Source: Vanilla planifolia (taxonomy: Eukaryota; Streptophyta; Magnoliopsida; Asparagales; Orchidaceae). Taken from it: DNA of 64,000 nucleotides. Below are positions 25,501-39,029 of this stretch, piece after piece. The stretch spans positions 10,795,501-10,859,500 of the forward strand of contig CM043878.1 of the NCBI GenBank assembly GCA_023846275.1, in the 5' to 3' direction. The notes beneath the pieces were generated by a model. That model made no database searches. It was not told the DNA's origin and saw only the letters and a program-made list of their open reading frames with translations. The translations under genes were made by a program, and so were the position numbers. Each line of letters starts with the position of its first letter. Positions within the stretch are counted from its first letter, which is position 1.

Positions 25501-28500
25501 TGTTTCATCCTCAAGAAGTGTCTGATCATACCTGCATGTTAAAAACCTAACATCACAAAACAAAGATGACATAGACAAGTAACTTAAAATCTACAAAGTG
25601 CAAATGTTGATAAAATACAATGTCGATAAAATATTAGGATTCGAAGAATAGACAGAGTTACTTCAATGAAAACAAGTTAATTATTGTGGAAATTGGCTTC
25701 TCACAGAGAGAAGGGAAAGCATAACTAGTCCACAGGTTGCACTTAAGGAAAAGAAAAAACAAAAAGGAAAGAAAGCAACTTTGTCAGAAGAAGAATCTTG
25801 TAAGAATTGAGAAAAAAAAATAGAGAAAACAAAGTTGACTAAAGCATAACCATCAGCATGTTAGCCCCAAATCAGAACCATGGTACAGCTGGTGACCATT
25901 ATAACCATTTGAACTAAATGGAGGCGAGACTTGAGCTTTTTGTGATGTGGTACAATCGATTATAATTGGTTGAGGATGAGAAGCACATAAGGAAGAAGGT
26001 ATGCCCAAGGAACAACACTAATGTATCCTTGATCAATGCTGTTTGCAAAAACTCTGATATGAGATTTGGATGTGGCAGTCATATGGTGCTTCAAGAATCG
26101 AGCAATCCTTCCATGATCACCTAGCTTTGAAACTTCCTTGAATGCCACATGGTGCTCAAAGATGTATGCTGAGCTTAGGAAGGGGAGCTGGATGAAGTAA
26201 ATCATACAAGGAAAAACATGGCAGCTTAGAACCTTCAATTTATCAAAAGGATAGTAAATAGAATCCCTAACCTGCAGACATCCCTCAAAAACAGATGGTA
26301 CTTGAGGATGTTTTCTGAAGGATGAGAAAAAGAAATGGCTCAAGAAAATGTACAAAACCCATGTGTTCCAAACCTTGAATTAAGATGCATGATCAAGGTT
26401 CAAAGAACAATTTTTGCAGCTTCATTTAATACTACAACTCTTCAAATCATCATTTACGTAGTTATTGAAGAGTTGATGATCAATACTCATCTTAAAAATT
26501 GAATGGTGAACAAGAAAAAAAAAATGAATATTAAATTTTTGAATAACAAATAAGTTAATCTTAATGGATAAACATAAGACACTTATAGCTCAAGTCATTG
26601 TCTTTAAAAGCACTAGCAGTTGAAAACAAAACTAAACTTTTTGGAAAGGGCATGAACCTTGCTTTCCCCATTCTTATACTTGACCATGATAGGTTGAGCT
26701 CCATGCTCAAGGCCTAGAATGACATTCCACTAAAGGAAGACAACAGAAAAGAGAATGGGAGATGCCTTTTGAAGACAAATTTTCAAAGAAAAATATATTA
26801 AATGAAAACGAGCCTAAAACATATGAATGTCACTTGATTTGTTGGAGAAGCCAATCCTTGAATCTTTGTTGGAGTTAGGAGAAGAACATCATAAAGACAA
26901 ATAATCGCCTTCAAAAGAAGAAGAGAATTCAAAGGAGCCTTCGTCGAAGGATCAAGCTAGCAAATCAGTATCTGAGGACAGAACATGAGATTTTTTGATC
27001 CTCTTCTTACTCCCATTTCTGCTTTTGTGAACATCAAGAACAAGATAACTCCCTAAGAGGTTGATAGTCAATCTAAACCTCCTCAATAGGTCATTTCAAA
27101 GGTGATAAGCAAGATGAACAAAAAATAAAATCATGACAAATAAGATGCAGGGAAAGATGCTACAAATACAACAAAAAGTGTAGAGTAGCATAAATTGGAC
27201 AAGATTGAAGAAGCTTTGCAAGTGAAGCAAACTCCCCCAAAAGGAGAAACAATATTGCACCTAAAAGTAACCCTGCCAATTGAATTATTGATTTTAGAGA
27301 ACATGTGAGAAAGTTATTTACTATTCATGAACCAATTGAGATGTAGAGAGAACGGAAATTAATGCTTAGAAGAGATGATAATGTTATTTTCAAATTTGTG
27401 ATGCCACCAACGAAGCAACCAAAACCATAAGTGATATAAATTCCTACCAATTTTTTCATGATTATTGAACAAAACTTTGTCATGATGAAACAAGTCTTGA
27501 GCTATTTAAAGATGGTAAACAGTAGTTAGTTAGCCTTCCATAAATTACTAAAAAATGGGAATGATGAGAAAAATTATGGAGCAAACCAAATAGAAATAAA
27601 ACATCTTAATTGCCCAAAACGATCTTAAGAATTTGAAAATCACTTATTGAGAGAGAAATATCGACTTAGACTCCAAGCTTGAATATGATAAGGAGAAGGT
27701 TGATGATGTTCTTCTGAGTATATTTTCAGTGATCCAAGGAAGATTATTGATGTCATAACTAAGCCATGTTATCCATTGACACATGGAGAATGGTAGGATA
27801 TCAAAGAATACTTGAGGATTCAATCCTAACTTGCTTGGAATTTTCGCTTCCCTTGAGAGACAATTTGAGTTTCCCTTTGCTAAAAAATGTATCTTAGAAA
27901 CACAAGCATAAGGAATGTACTTGATCTGTTAAAAACTTTGAAAACTAAGAACTTAATAGAAAAATCAAGAAAGAATCGTCTCAAAGGGTTGCTTACAAAA
28001 TTTTTTACTTTATCTCAAGGTGCAATCTCTAAATGTAATATCATGTGATGTGAATTTGAAATGTTTCACGAAAAAAATACCTTTCACAGAGTGATATGGA
28101 TAAATGTTCCATTCATCTTAGCATGAGCACCATGCCTCAAATAAAAAATGAAATATATATTATTTTGAACTTTTGATCATGAATGGTTACACACCATCTA
28201 ATCAAGAGGCAAATTAAAGGTCAAGAATCCAACAACAAAATTGATCAAACAAAGCTTATGCCACTGATGGTGAAGATGAACTAATCTGTGACCACAAAAA
28301 TTTCTAATACTGAACTAAATGTAGTTGCACCTTTCCAAAACTGCTTGTTAAAAATCAAAGAAAGGTCAATTTTTCCACATAGTTTGTCAATCAAACCAAC
28401 AATTTTCTTCTTAAAGTAATAAGTAATGCATAGTTCTTTTTCTAGTTAGACTTCTATCAATGCAACGAACGAGCCATGCCTTCCTATTACATGCAAGTGT

Positions 28501-31500
28501 TTTCTTCAGCATGTGCAAAGAAAATAGAAATTATCAAAAGGGGAAATCAATTTGCCTAAAATTCCCATTAGAGTCGTTCAACTGTCCCAGGTTTTCATTC
28601 ATGTAGCCATGGTAATAACCCTCTTTCCTTTGGACAACATTTTTGCATTCTTAGCATTTCAATCATTCTTTGCTTTCTTTAACTCTATTTTTATATTATA
28701 ATGGCTCACCATAAAAAGAAGAGTCAATCTACTACATTGAAGGAAAGTTGCCATCATTGACAAAGAAATTTATTGAGAACAAAGGCTTTTTGACATAAAA
28801 AATAACTAATAAAGACACTTTGGCAAAGTATTCAAGTTTTACACTTCACTTGAAAATTATCTTGATTGTGCTGCAGTTAGAAAAACAAAACAACACCCAT
28901 GTCCTCACTGACTTTTTCCTGTATGGGCTCCTTATCCCATTTCAGCACTATTTTGTCTAAAATTATGGCGACAGTTCAAGCTCAAATGGCGCTAAACGAG
29001 GTGGTGACCATTTACTGCTTTGTTGAAGCTATAGAAAACAACAAGATGACTTCACCTATTGGCAAATTCTGCCATGTTCTTGAGGTGGTAGAGAATCCAA
29101 CATAGCCCAAGTGAACAACAAAGGATCACAACACTGTGTTGCAAAGGATTTAGTTACCAAATGCCTAGAGTTAGGATCACAAGAGTTCAATTAACGTATT
29201 AATCCTCAAATCAACATAGTTGTTATGTTTTTATGTTAAATTTTCAATGAAACATGAAATCGTATGGAAGCACCATATAAAAATGTTTTGGTCAGAAAAA
29301 TGTTACTCAAATGACTTGAAACTTTACAAATTTATAATACAGGTTTTCTAAAATATTCATATACAAAATTTTTGTGAATCAAGTAATATTTGAGGGTTAT
29401 AGTGCCACGTCACAAAACAAGTTCTCCAAAATAAATTTTAGAAGTTCTCTAGTTCTGTTATGTTTACCCCAATTAGAGAAGAACATCAAATGCAATGAAG
29501 TTTGACAGAATGAAAATTTATTGAATTCCTTAAAACTTATATATTTTAAGTTTTGGTTGAAATGGATTTTAAGACACGTTTTCAAGGACTTAATCTAAAC
29601 CAGTTGATTGTTCTAGAAAAAACTTCATGCACATTGTTGGTTTTGAAAGAAATGCTGTCCAAAAAATAGGGGAAGTGGGTGGGGGAGTAATATCTTAGAA
29701 AGTCTTGATCTTAATTTTACAAGGCTTTGTGTGAAAAATGCAGTAAAGAAATCACACTGAAGATGTTTAGGTGGTTTGATTTCAAACAACAAGCTTAGTC
29801 ATGAGAGACTAGGCTTGCTAACTAGATCGCATTTTACCAAAACCTTTACAAACTTAATCCAAAGGAGGCCCAAAATAGTAAAAAAGAAGATGACTAAAAT
29901 GAGTCAAAATACAAAAAAATCCAAAGGAAAATAAAAGGCAAAAGTGTAGTAAACTTTTAAAATTTAAGCACATACAAATAACCTACAACTCGTTTCAACC
30001 TCAATTGGCATTTTTTAGTAGGATTATTTAATTAGAAAAAATGTTACTTGTGGAATAAAGATGAAGATTTTAGGAAGATAAAATGAAGACTTTGAAGCTC
30101 AACTTCCTCAAATGTTGAAAATGCTGCTCGCAATGATGTATGAAGAATTCATTGATTTGCGAAAGCATGAATGAAAGTCTAATTGGTTGTTTCTTATGTA
30201 TTGGAGGGTATTTATAAGCATAATGATTCGTAGAAATGGTTTTTTACTTCCCCAATAGCTAGCTAACTACTAGTTACAAAATTCCAAAAATGATCAACTA
30301 GCTATTTACTAGTGGTCCTTCTCTAACATACCATACAACCCTAGTAACGTATTATACACAAAGGCTTGACATGTTGCACACCAAAGGTAATGTACCATAT
30401 ACAAGTATTTGGATTTAGCTTTTAACACCGCACATCGCTAAACACAACGTACTTTAAAACTAATGTATGGTATGTGAACCTCACGTAACACACATGATAC
30501 TTCACGTACTATACATTTTGGTAAGAAATGTTTGAGTTTGAAAACATGCATTCTTATTAATCTTATTTGTCTAAAATATTTGTATGATATAAAATAGATT
30601 GTGGATGATTGTAAAGCATAATTTAGATAATTTCATTTTTCTTTTATCACTTAACTCTTAAGTGCTTAAGTCATACGTTAATGTAATCACTTCACACATT
30701 ACATGCTTGACGAAATGTACTAGCATGCAGGTGCAAAAACAATTGTTCCAATGCAAGATTAAGTATTTAAGTAGAGTATACAATATAAATTCTGTTGAAA
30801 TTTTTAACCAATGATCCTAATATCACAAGAATTAAACCATAAGTTTTAACATTCTAAAAAAAATAAAAGTTAAATATTTTACCAAGATAACTGTCGCACC
30901 ACCATAGATCTAATTCCAAAGAAGTCCAACCACTAGCGTTTCGAATTACTTTTGTCACTTATACCTATTTATACAACCAAAGCTTTTCTTTCTAAGCTAA
31001 ATCTTTGTCATCTTCTATTTTTTCTTTAGATATGTAAAGAAACAACTTGGAACAAAGCATTAGTAAAATATGTCATATTGTTTTATTATGATCAAAAACT
31101 CATTAAGATCTCTGCCCTTAGTTAGGTTCTATCATTCTGATGACTAGATCTGATTTGCCCCACCCAAGATGGGTAATTCAAAGAAGCAACAACAAAAAGT
31201 AATGGTACGAACAAAGAACATGCTTCTTGAGAATCTCTGAGACCCTCCTAAATCATAGAAATATCATAGAGTTGAAGCATAAGTTGTGACACATCAAGGA
31301 TTGACTTGACGATACAAGAGGAGCTTCAAACAATGAGGATTTTTAGTATTATAACTAGTACCAATGCAACAGAGGAAGGATTTGTCCATTGAATTGGAAA
31401 CAATGGCTGAAGTAAGAAAATCTTCAAAAGAGAGAGAATAAGCTTGCTCTAAAAGATTAGAAGAGTAATGAGTCTGCCAAGTAAAGTTTCAAACGAAGGT

Positions 31501-34500
31501 GGAGGATCTACATTTGATGCCAATGAGAAAGCAATAGCTATTAATAGGGATGATTGCTCAAGAAAGGGCAAGTCATTAGAAATTAAAGGATTTGCATGAA
31601 TAGAATAAAAAAACTCAGCCCTCAACAGCTCCAAAATTAGGTCGAGAAGAGCAATGATGGCATTAAGAAAGGTACCCTCATTTGCTGGAACAAATGGAAG
31701 AAAGGATCAAGGGAAAATAAAGAAAAACTAGAGACAAATGGAGATCAAGATAGAAATATAGGGGTTGTTTCTTGCTCCTTATAAACATAAACTAAAGGAA
31801 CAACAACTAGATTAGGAGATATTTGTTACCTTGTATACCTGTCAATTCTTGTAGATGACAAAACAAATGTTGATGCAATATTTAAATTTGAAGGATGGAT
31901 AGAGGCATAACTTTGAAAAGAATAAATTGATTATAAGGAGAATTACTTTCTCAAGGGGATAATTAATGGGTAAACTTGTGCACTGGATAGACACAAGCAA
32001 TTTAGCTACAGCTTATTTAAATAAGTACCAAGTAAACCAAAAATTATAACTAATGATCTTTTTGAAGAAAATTTTAATAAAGTGAACCCCTTAAATTATC
32101 AAAGTTAGAAAATTGACACATATGGCAAAAACTATACTACAACTACCATTAAGAAAAAAGAACACTAAAAAATAATGATGATACACCATCCAAACAACAT
32201 TCTACAAATGACAATTGATGCCTACTAGTGAGATCTTAATAATACTTCACTCCTACCAATAACAAAAATAAAACCACGATTGGTTTCGTACATAAATGAT
32301 AACAAAACACAGCACACTATCAATGGTAGCTATCTCTTAAACAGCAATTGGAAAAAAATGTAGGTATCTTTTGTAAATAACATTTGCATAGGCAGCTGCC
32401 TATTTTAACACTTTTTTAGTGGAATAATCAGATTGAAATAGTACTTGATAAATCATTTCTGAAAAATAAAATTTTAGATTGCAATATTTTACATAATAAC
32501 AAATCAGATGACATTACAAATGAGAAAACTTCTTTTTAACAGTTTTCATTGACAGTCTTGCTAAAAAAACTCTCAATATGCCAAACAGGCTAGTTTGTTA
32601 ATTTTTATTTCAAGTTTACTAAGGAGTGATACTAGAACATAAATACACACAAAAATACACACACACACCTATATATATACATACATGCATGCATACATAC
32701 ACACATAAAAAAAATGCTCAAATCTAATATAGCAATCATAGTTTATCTATTACTTTTTTCATCAAAGAACTCTTTTGTCAAAAAAAATGATCATCAAATT
32801 TACCATAAACCCAATAAAAATCAATATTTTATTTACTTTTTCACAACTCCATATTTTATAATGTTTATTCAAACGTGCTAACATGCCTGTGGATACATAC
32901 ACTCATAAATAGGCCAACAAGGTTTACATTTCAAATTTTGCATCTGAACTGCTTGAAAGAAAACCAAGATCATTGGTCTTAAAGTACTCTAATGCAACTA
33001 TTTGGAAACGAAATTTATTAGATTATAATCAACTTGTTGGTCACCAAGACAACATAAAAATGTTTTAAAAAAATGATATGAACATAACAGTAAATCCATA
33101 ATTTTGCATATTAGAAGTTAACAAAATACAATGACATTTTATAATGCAGCCAACGTTTGGGTAGATAAGGGACATAACACAAGCTTTATCATGTGAAAAG
33201 CCCTTTAAGCAAATTGTTTCTCAATATAATCGATTAAATTTGTAAGATTGATGCCTAGCCAAATTACCATATATATCAATGAGAGACAAAAAACAAGAAA
33301 AATTAATGAATGATGATTCAACTCAAAGACGCATCACAAAAATGCTTAATTTAAAAGGCAGACTTACTCGCTAATTGCAACACAAAATATTACAGCTTTA
33401 ACGCCTTCAAAAAGATGAATCCACTTCCTTCGCTCGTTTCTCTGTCCTCCTACATCAAAAAGCCTATAAACATCCCCTATTTTTCTATTCTCTCCACCAG
33501 GGCTGCATAATATTTTGAAACAGTAAAATGAGTAGAGACCTCAATTAAAGTCGGTGAAGCATAGATAGAAAAAATGCATAGATTAATGCAAACAAAATTG
33601 CATAAAGGAGTATTAGCTTATAAAGAAAATTTGAAAAACACTAAGGTAGTTTATAAATTAGAACCACCGTTAATTGAAAAAAAAAAAGAAGACAAAAGCA
33701 GGGAAAGGAAATGATAACTATATTGGTAATGTGGTAAGTTGTAAAAATGACAATAAATGATAAAAATTTGGGAAACGGAGGGAGGATGTTGACGAATGCA
33801 ATGATAACTTCCAATCAAAAACAGTAAAAAGGCTTCACTTACCTGAACTGGATTTCAACAACACCAGCCGTCCGCACTCTGGCATAAAGAACATCCTCCT
33901 GCAAAAACAATTTCCAGAAAACTAGGCAGTGTCAAATCTGCCTACAGATACCCATCATGCCAACAGTGAAGAATACAAATTCAGTAAAAAGGTATAGACC
34001 ACTTTATGAAAGTTTAAGAAAAATTGGTAACACCACAAGCATTTTGAAACATAAACAAGGAAGAAAATAAGGTGATACATAACCTGAACAAAAAAGATCG
34101 AAGTTACTAAACGGCAAAAGGTTTGAAGTCAGACCACTGATTAAGAAAAGAAGAATGACCTTGGTTGGTATATAATCTGCTTCAGAAAATCTTCCCAAGT
34201 TTTCCATTAAATATTGTGCACAGTCTGGTATTTGTAGGACATTTCCACGAGTATAAGTCTCCTGCAAACGCATTCATGCTAATGTAATTAGAAAGATCTT
34301 GCATGCAGCCAAATATTACTAGGCGAAAGTGACCCCATAAGTATTTGAACTACTTCAGCTTTACTTGATGACATTTACCATCAACAAACAAAACTACCTG
34401 AATGGCAGCATCATTCCATAGATTTTCTATGTCCTTTGCAAGATTCTTGGTGAGATCAGGATAATCCATTCCACTCCCAATTTCAGAAAGCTTTTCACCA

Positions 34501-37500
34501 ATTTCCTGTTAAAGCATTCCAAATTGTTAGTCAACTAAAACACAAATGGAACTTCATAGGACCAAAGGATGACTAAACTTCAAGAAACATACAAGACGAA
34601 CAAAGTTGGCCCCATAAGCCCAAAAAATCAAATATGTTTTTGATAATAACAAATTATTAGACTAATCTTAGTGATCTAATGGTCTACCTAATATGTGCCT
34701 TCAGATTTCAATTTAAACAGGTAAACAAAATGATTGCCATCCCATGTAGTCATAATGCTTAAGCAAAACTTATATAAGACACGTGAAAGACATCAAATTA
34801 GCTCAAGGAAGTGGAAAATCAACAACCAAGAACAGCATGAATCCGTGATGAAGACATGGGATAATACATGCTATTAGAGCTTATGCTCTTCTTGGTTTAA
34901 TATCCTCAGTGAGATCCAATGGAACAAACCTTACCCAAGACAATGTTATTCACCAAAACATCCTCTATTTGATAAAATATCTCTCTTTTTAGAAAATGCG
35001 AATGGCATGCAATTTACAATTCATAGATTGTCGCAATTGGAATTTAATTCAAATTAGATATTTCTCCCCCAAAAAATATGTTGAAGGTAATCTAATTGAA
35101 ACATGTTTGCATTAATGCACACATCAAGAAGTTTTGTTAGTAGAATTGAATGTCGAATGCATAACTTTTCTTTATTGTACTTCAATTCTGATGATGAGTT
35201 GAAATTAAGCATAATGAATTCTAAAACCTAATAAGGAATTAATAAGGTACATGAGTCTAGAATAAATATCTTGACAAATGACTATAAATTATCTACTACA
35301 AAGCAATGAGATAGTATTTTTTAGATGATAAATTGTTTCACCAATACTGTTAATGATTTGCTTTCTCTTAGTAAAAAAATTTCTAAAAATGAATTAGAAA
35401 GCAAAGTTATAAGAAGCATGCCCAAGGAGTGGAATGTCAATGTTACAACAATCATGGAAGCAAAAGGGCTTAGAACCTAGTTATTAGAGATGCCAACAGG
35501 TTCACTTATCGCCCACAAGGAAAAGATTAAAAAGCAGAAAGAGATGACTCCAAAAGAAAGAAAAAACCTCTTGCTTTGAAAGTTTCCTATTCACCAAGCA
35601 TAGTAGAGGAAGATGATGAAATATAAGATATAAAAATAGTAGGAAAACTGCCTACCTTAAAGGGACATAAACCAAGCAAAACAAAAATCTAGAAGGCAAA
35701 ATAAAAAGGTTTACTTTCCACACTAAATGGAGAAATATGCAAAAGAAGAGTAACGAAAAGAAGACGAAATCAACAATGGCAACTTGGAGTGACTCAGATA
35801 AAAAGGAAGCTTCATAAATTGAACTCAATAACAAAGAAGCCAACGTATGTCTAACGGCTCAACAAGACAACATGGATTATGAAAACATACATGAAAAAGG
35901 TCACTAACTTCACCAGTATTGCAATAATGCAAGCCATTGCACACCACATAGTTGAGTGCTTGCCTAATAATGCCATCAGCCATTTCCAGTCACCCATGTT
36001 TTATACCTTTATAATCACAGAAGCAAATAAATAAGTCCTATTATTCCCACCATCCTACCAATAGATAGTGTAACCAGTTAAAACACCCTAGAATGTAGCC
36101 TTAAAGTGGCAACTGTTCAATCCAACAAAGGGTCCATAACTAACCTTGAAACAGATTTTCAAAGTCTCAAGGAAGAGAAACATACATTCAAAATACTTAC
36201 CACCATCTTTTGGAGTATGCATACATAAAGTCAACCTCAGTTGTACCTTTAAAAGTAATGCACTATATGGCATTAACATATCGTAGCTTTCAACATATCC
36301 CCATATAAATTACCAATTGTTTCAGTCTTTACTGTGAGTAATATGTGCATGCTAACCAAACCTCTGCAAGGTATGACTTGTCAACCAGTAGTTGATGTTT
36401 GGATCAACACAAAGTGATTCTACAAAGTTCATCAACACAAACCTTTGAATTGCCATTTTGCTTTTATTCTTCCTTTTGCAATATCATCTGATGTATCAAA
36501 TAATTAATATTAATATCATCCAAGAGAACACAAAGTCAATCAATGTTAGCACATGCCATAGTATATCTACACTTATCATTCTTTACATTTTTCAAGCTTA
36601 ACAACACAAAAGTTTAATAATTACATATTGCATTTACTAGGTCAACCACAAATTTAAACTACACTCTACTACTACTACTACCGTACCATTATATGCCTCT
36701 TCATATTCCTCACCACTCATTTATCGATCTAAACAACCTAAATCCTATTTGACTCAACATCACTGCCAAAACCACATGTTTCATATAATAGATAGATTCC
36801 CATGTCTTCTCCCTTCTCTTCAACAATTCATCAGCAGTTGTCACATGAGGACTTTAAATAAAGTTTGCATCGAAGTTTGTAGACAAATTACACATCTTCT
36901 ATATTATCTATCCACATCTTCCTCATTAATTCTGTATTCAAAATCAAAATTCATCTCTATTTCAATATGGCTTTATTGAAATGGGCACAAAATCATTACC
37001 ATTATCTACACCAGGGTCTAACACTTCAACTTCAGCTGAATCGCACTCTATATCAAAACCTCCTACTTCATCATTATTGCTTGTTCCTTGACGTGATCTC
37101 AATCAACACCTCGTATAATTTCATTTCCAGAAATAGACTCTTCTAAACATGCATTATCATAAACACAAATCATTAAATTCATCATGTGAAATGTCAAAGA
37201 TGTCGACGATGTTCTTATAACACTTATTATGAACATCACCAGCATCCCCAACCCAAAAGATATAATTATCAATGGATTTCACATCAGGATTTGCATCTTG
37301 CAATACAAGGGAAGCTCTCACTAGCAAAATAAGCATACAATAAAAATCAACGTTACTACACTGATACAAACCTCCAGATAGTGAACACTAAAGGTATACA
37401 AGATTAGACTAAGGGAAGTGAGAGAAAGCTGCAAGATTAGAGCAACAGAAGCTAAGGAAAGTTGCAATCCTATCAAGCAATGTGACTTTAGATATACCTA

Positions 37501-39029
37501 TCACAGCACTGCAGTCATTAAAGGAAGATTGGAGCAAGGAAAAGCAATAGTTGCAAAAAACAAAACTAGGAGATAAAAGATTCATCTGCACGTCAACTAC
37601 ATTCCACTCATGACCATTAACACGGCACCTCAGAGTAGATAATAAAAAGGAATTAAGGTTTTACTTCTCAAAATGACTCAACAAAGGCAAAAAAAGGGTA
37701 AGAATTTGTGAAATCATCTTAAAGGCATAGCTATCAATCCAACCACATAATTTAGATGATGGGAACCTAATTGCAATTATTCATAAAAAACAAGACCGAT
37801 TTACAGTTTACTTCAAAAATAAATGCCAACATCAAAAGGAATGCAAAATGTTTCCACAATATTAATCACATGCTTACACTGGAAGCTTGTGGGCAAAATG
37901 CTACATGCAGATAAATATAGCCAAATGTTACATGCAGATAAATATAGCAAAGCCATATATTGTTGATGAATTGCAAAGTAGTCTACACATCAAAAATCAA
38001 AATATCATGGATTAGGCATGCCAGACCTTACCATGTTATCAAGGGATACAGCATACTTTGAGGAACAAGATTCACTTTGTGCTAGCTCCTTTGCACCATC
38101 ATACAACATCTGTTTATTCATGCAGATTTGACAATATGGTAAGAGCAGCATAAATACTAAAGAAAGCTAGAACTAATTTTTATCTAGTTATGACATTAGA
38201 TTTCTATTTATATGAACCAAAAATATACAAACACACCCTTCAGTATTGCATACTTTAATTGTCTGAAAGACATTGGCACAGATAACTGGTTTATAACTTC
38301 TGAGTTCCATCTCATCAAAGCCAGTCTGAAATAGAATTTTAATCTGCTCAAAAAATAAGCAGCTTTTACTACTTGAAGAAAATGTAATGCACCAAATCAT
38401 CATCTATTAAATCCAACTAACCTGCTTAAATATGGTTGACTTTCCAGATTCTCCAGCCCCTTCAGGCAAAATAAACATAAGCATGTTTGTTATTTTCATG
38501 ACCATTTATTGGCATGAACATCAATGGTAAATACGAGAATTGTATATACAACAAGCAAGGTGAAGAATAAAGCTAAATAAGGTATGATAAGGATGAAAAA
38601 AAGTTAGAAAGTTATCAGAAGCAAATGTAATGTAGACTAAACATCCCCATATCACCATGAAAAAATGAACAAGAAAACACTCTTTTCATAGTGTGTACTT
38701 GTACCATCCATGGTACCATTTTTATCCCTTTTGAAAATTAAATAAGAAAACAACAGATTTTGCAAGAACATACCAAGAAGCAAAAGTTGATGCATGTGCT
38801 GTTCAGCTTTTGTTTCTTGAGCAAGCCTTCGATCTATTGCTGAAGCCTTGAGATGATAAAAAAAATCAAGAAGCCAGAATGCAAAGCAATGCAGATGACA
38901 CATTCCTGTGAGATCTAAAGAAATTTCAACATGTGATACCATATCTTACAATAATACGAATATCACCTGAGTATTTTCTTCAGTATCGGCCTCATTAAAC
39001 GATCTTTGACTACTGCAGAGCAAACCCAT
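19507..39029 (-). CDS. GPA1: Heterotrimeric G-protein alpha subunit (GPA1/RGA1 orthologue), 13 exons
   Basis: Exons on the minus strand: 39029-38967, 38846-38774, 38459-38422, 38343-38254, 38109-38032, 34505-34398, 34261-34160, 33898-33843, 33502-33368, 25531-25438, 25367-25308, 25226-25147, 19684-19507. They total 1,155 nt, giving 384 residues. The start MGLLCS carries an N-myristoylation Gly2 and palmitoylation Cys5. P-loop GAGESGKST is at 46-54, the switch I Arg at about 191 (ARVRTAG), switch II DVGGQR at 219-224 with catalytic Gln223, NKFD at 288-291, and TTALDQ at 354-359. The C-terminus [13 protein letters not shown] is of the dicot or non-grass type. The protein binds GTP at the plasma membrane, pairs with G-beta-gamma and modulates hormone, stomatal and growth signalling. 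Oddity: residue 270 is Ile in ELFIWVLKQ, where plant and animal G-alpha proteins have Asp. Three huge introns (5, 9, 12) carry transposon debris. Confidence 0.96.
20150..21500. repeat. Copy A of a duplicated ~1.4 kb unit
   Basis: Aligns by eye along its length with 21.86-23.7 kb. Shared landmarks: TTGAATGTGTxT at 20153 and 21862; ATTCxACAAAATCTAAAAT at about 20770 and 22558; TGTAAACC at 20878 and 22655; TTTCAGxATTTCCAAAT at 21270 and 23563. The copies are much diverged. The family is unknown to me; it carries no recognisable protein. Confidence 0.6.
21860..23700. repeat. Copy B of the duplicated unit, interrupted by a small LTR element
   Basis: Direct-orientation partner of the 20.15-21.5 kb copy. 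Similarity stops near 22.83 kb and resumes near 23.44 kb. The interruption is exactly the LTR-PBS-LTR structure described next, so the insertion is younger than the duplication. Confidence 0.6.
22828..23443 (-). mobile_element. TRIM-like miniature LTR retrotransposon (or recombined LTR pair)
   Basis: Two direct repeats of about 270 bp (23,443-23,167 and 23,100-22,828 on the minus strand) share GGAGTAAA, ATCTTAAGAT, TTTTTGAGAA and GATGAGA blocks in the same order. Only about 66 bp separate them. Immediately after the upstream repeat (ending ..TGTCACA then TT) is TGGTATTAGAGC, a one-mismatch match to the initiator tRNA-Met primer-binding site TGGTATCAGAGC. Terminal repeats, PBS and a tiny internal region define a TRIM. 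An internally deleted larger element remains possible. Confidence 0.65.
23690..24884 (+). other. Unidentified open stretches inside G-alpha intron 12
   Basis: Two moderately long plus-strand frames (23,990-24,367, Lys/Gln-rich; 24,687-24,884) are separated by a stretch with a TATA-like GATATAAAAG at about 24,566. I do not recognise the sequences. They could be a decayed retroelement. No function is claimed. Confidence 0.25.
25532..33367 (-). other. G-alpha intron 9 (7.8 kb), unidentified repeats
   Basis: Interrupts the G-alpha codon for Glu248 between switch II and the NKFD motif. It contains an uninterrupted 131-codon antisense-to-plus frame (26,355-25,960) that I cannot identify, short Lys-rich gag-like scraps around 27-28 kb, and a (CA)/(TA)-rich patch at about 32,643-32,705. 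No clear transposase or pol signature was found. Confidence 0.6.
35290..35900 (+). mobile_element. Degenerate Ty1/copia gag (UBN2-type) fragment
   Basis: Reading across several frameshifts on the plus strand gives [20 protein letters not shown], then [20 protein letters not shown], then [20 protein letters not shown] and [18 protein letters not shown]. This is the typical order of a plant copia gag (UBN2) polyprotein, ending in the 'WSDSD...EANLCL' stretch before the zinc knuckle. It is antisense to the G-alpha gene. No LTRs were located. Confidence 0.7.
35930..37130 (-). mobile_element. Degenerate Mutator-like (MULE) transposase
   Basis: Minus-strand frames broken by stops give an acidic N-terminal stretch ([20 protein letters not shown], about 37.05 kb), then [38 protein letters not shown] and [14 protein letters not shown], then [14 protein letters not shown] and WKWLMALL. 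This matches the MULE core order (YA.L.DY...NPGS..., F...GF..GCRPFIGLDGCHLKG, ...D.NN..YPIA...W.WF...L). One Asp of the catalytic region has become Asn (GLNSCH). The terminal inverted repeats were not identified. Confidence 0.7.
37896..37949. repeat. 27-bp tandem duplication
   Basis: Two adjacent copies of AAATGYTACATGCAGATAAA (plus TATAGCM) differ at two positions. They lie in G-alpha intron 5, close to the exon 5 end. Confidence 0.85.

Larger units (their letters stand above)
34506..38031 (-). other. G-alpha intron 5 (3.5 kb)
   Basis: Lies between the exons ending SLDNM and beginning EIGEK, phase 0. It carries a copia gag remnant and a Mutator-like transposase remnant (separate entries), plus a short tandem duplication near the 5' splice site. 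Confidence 0.85.
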
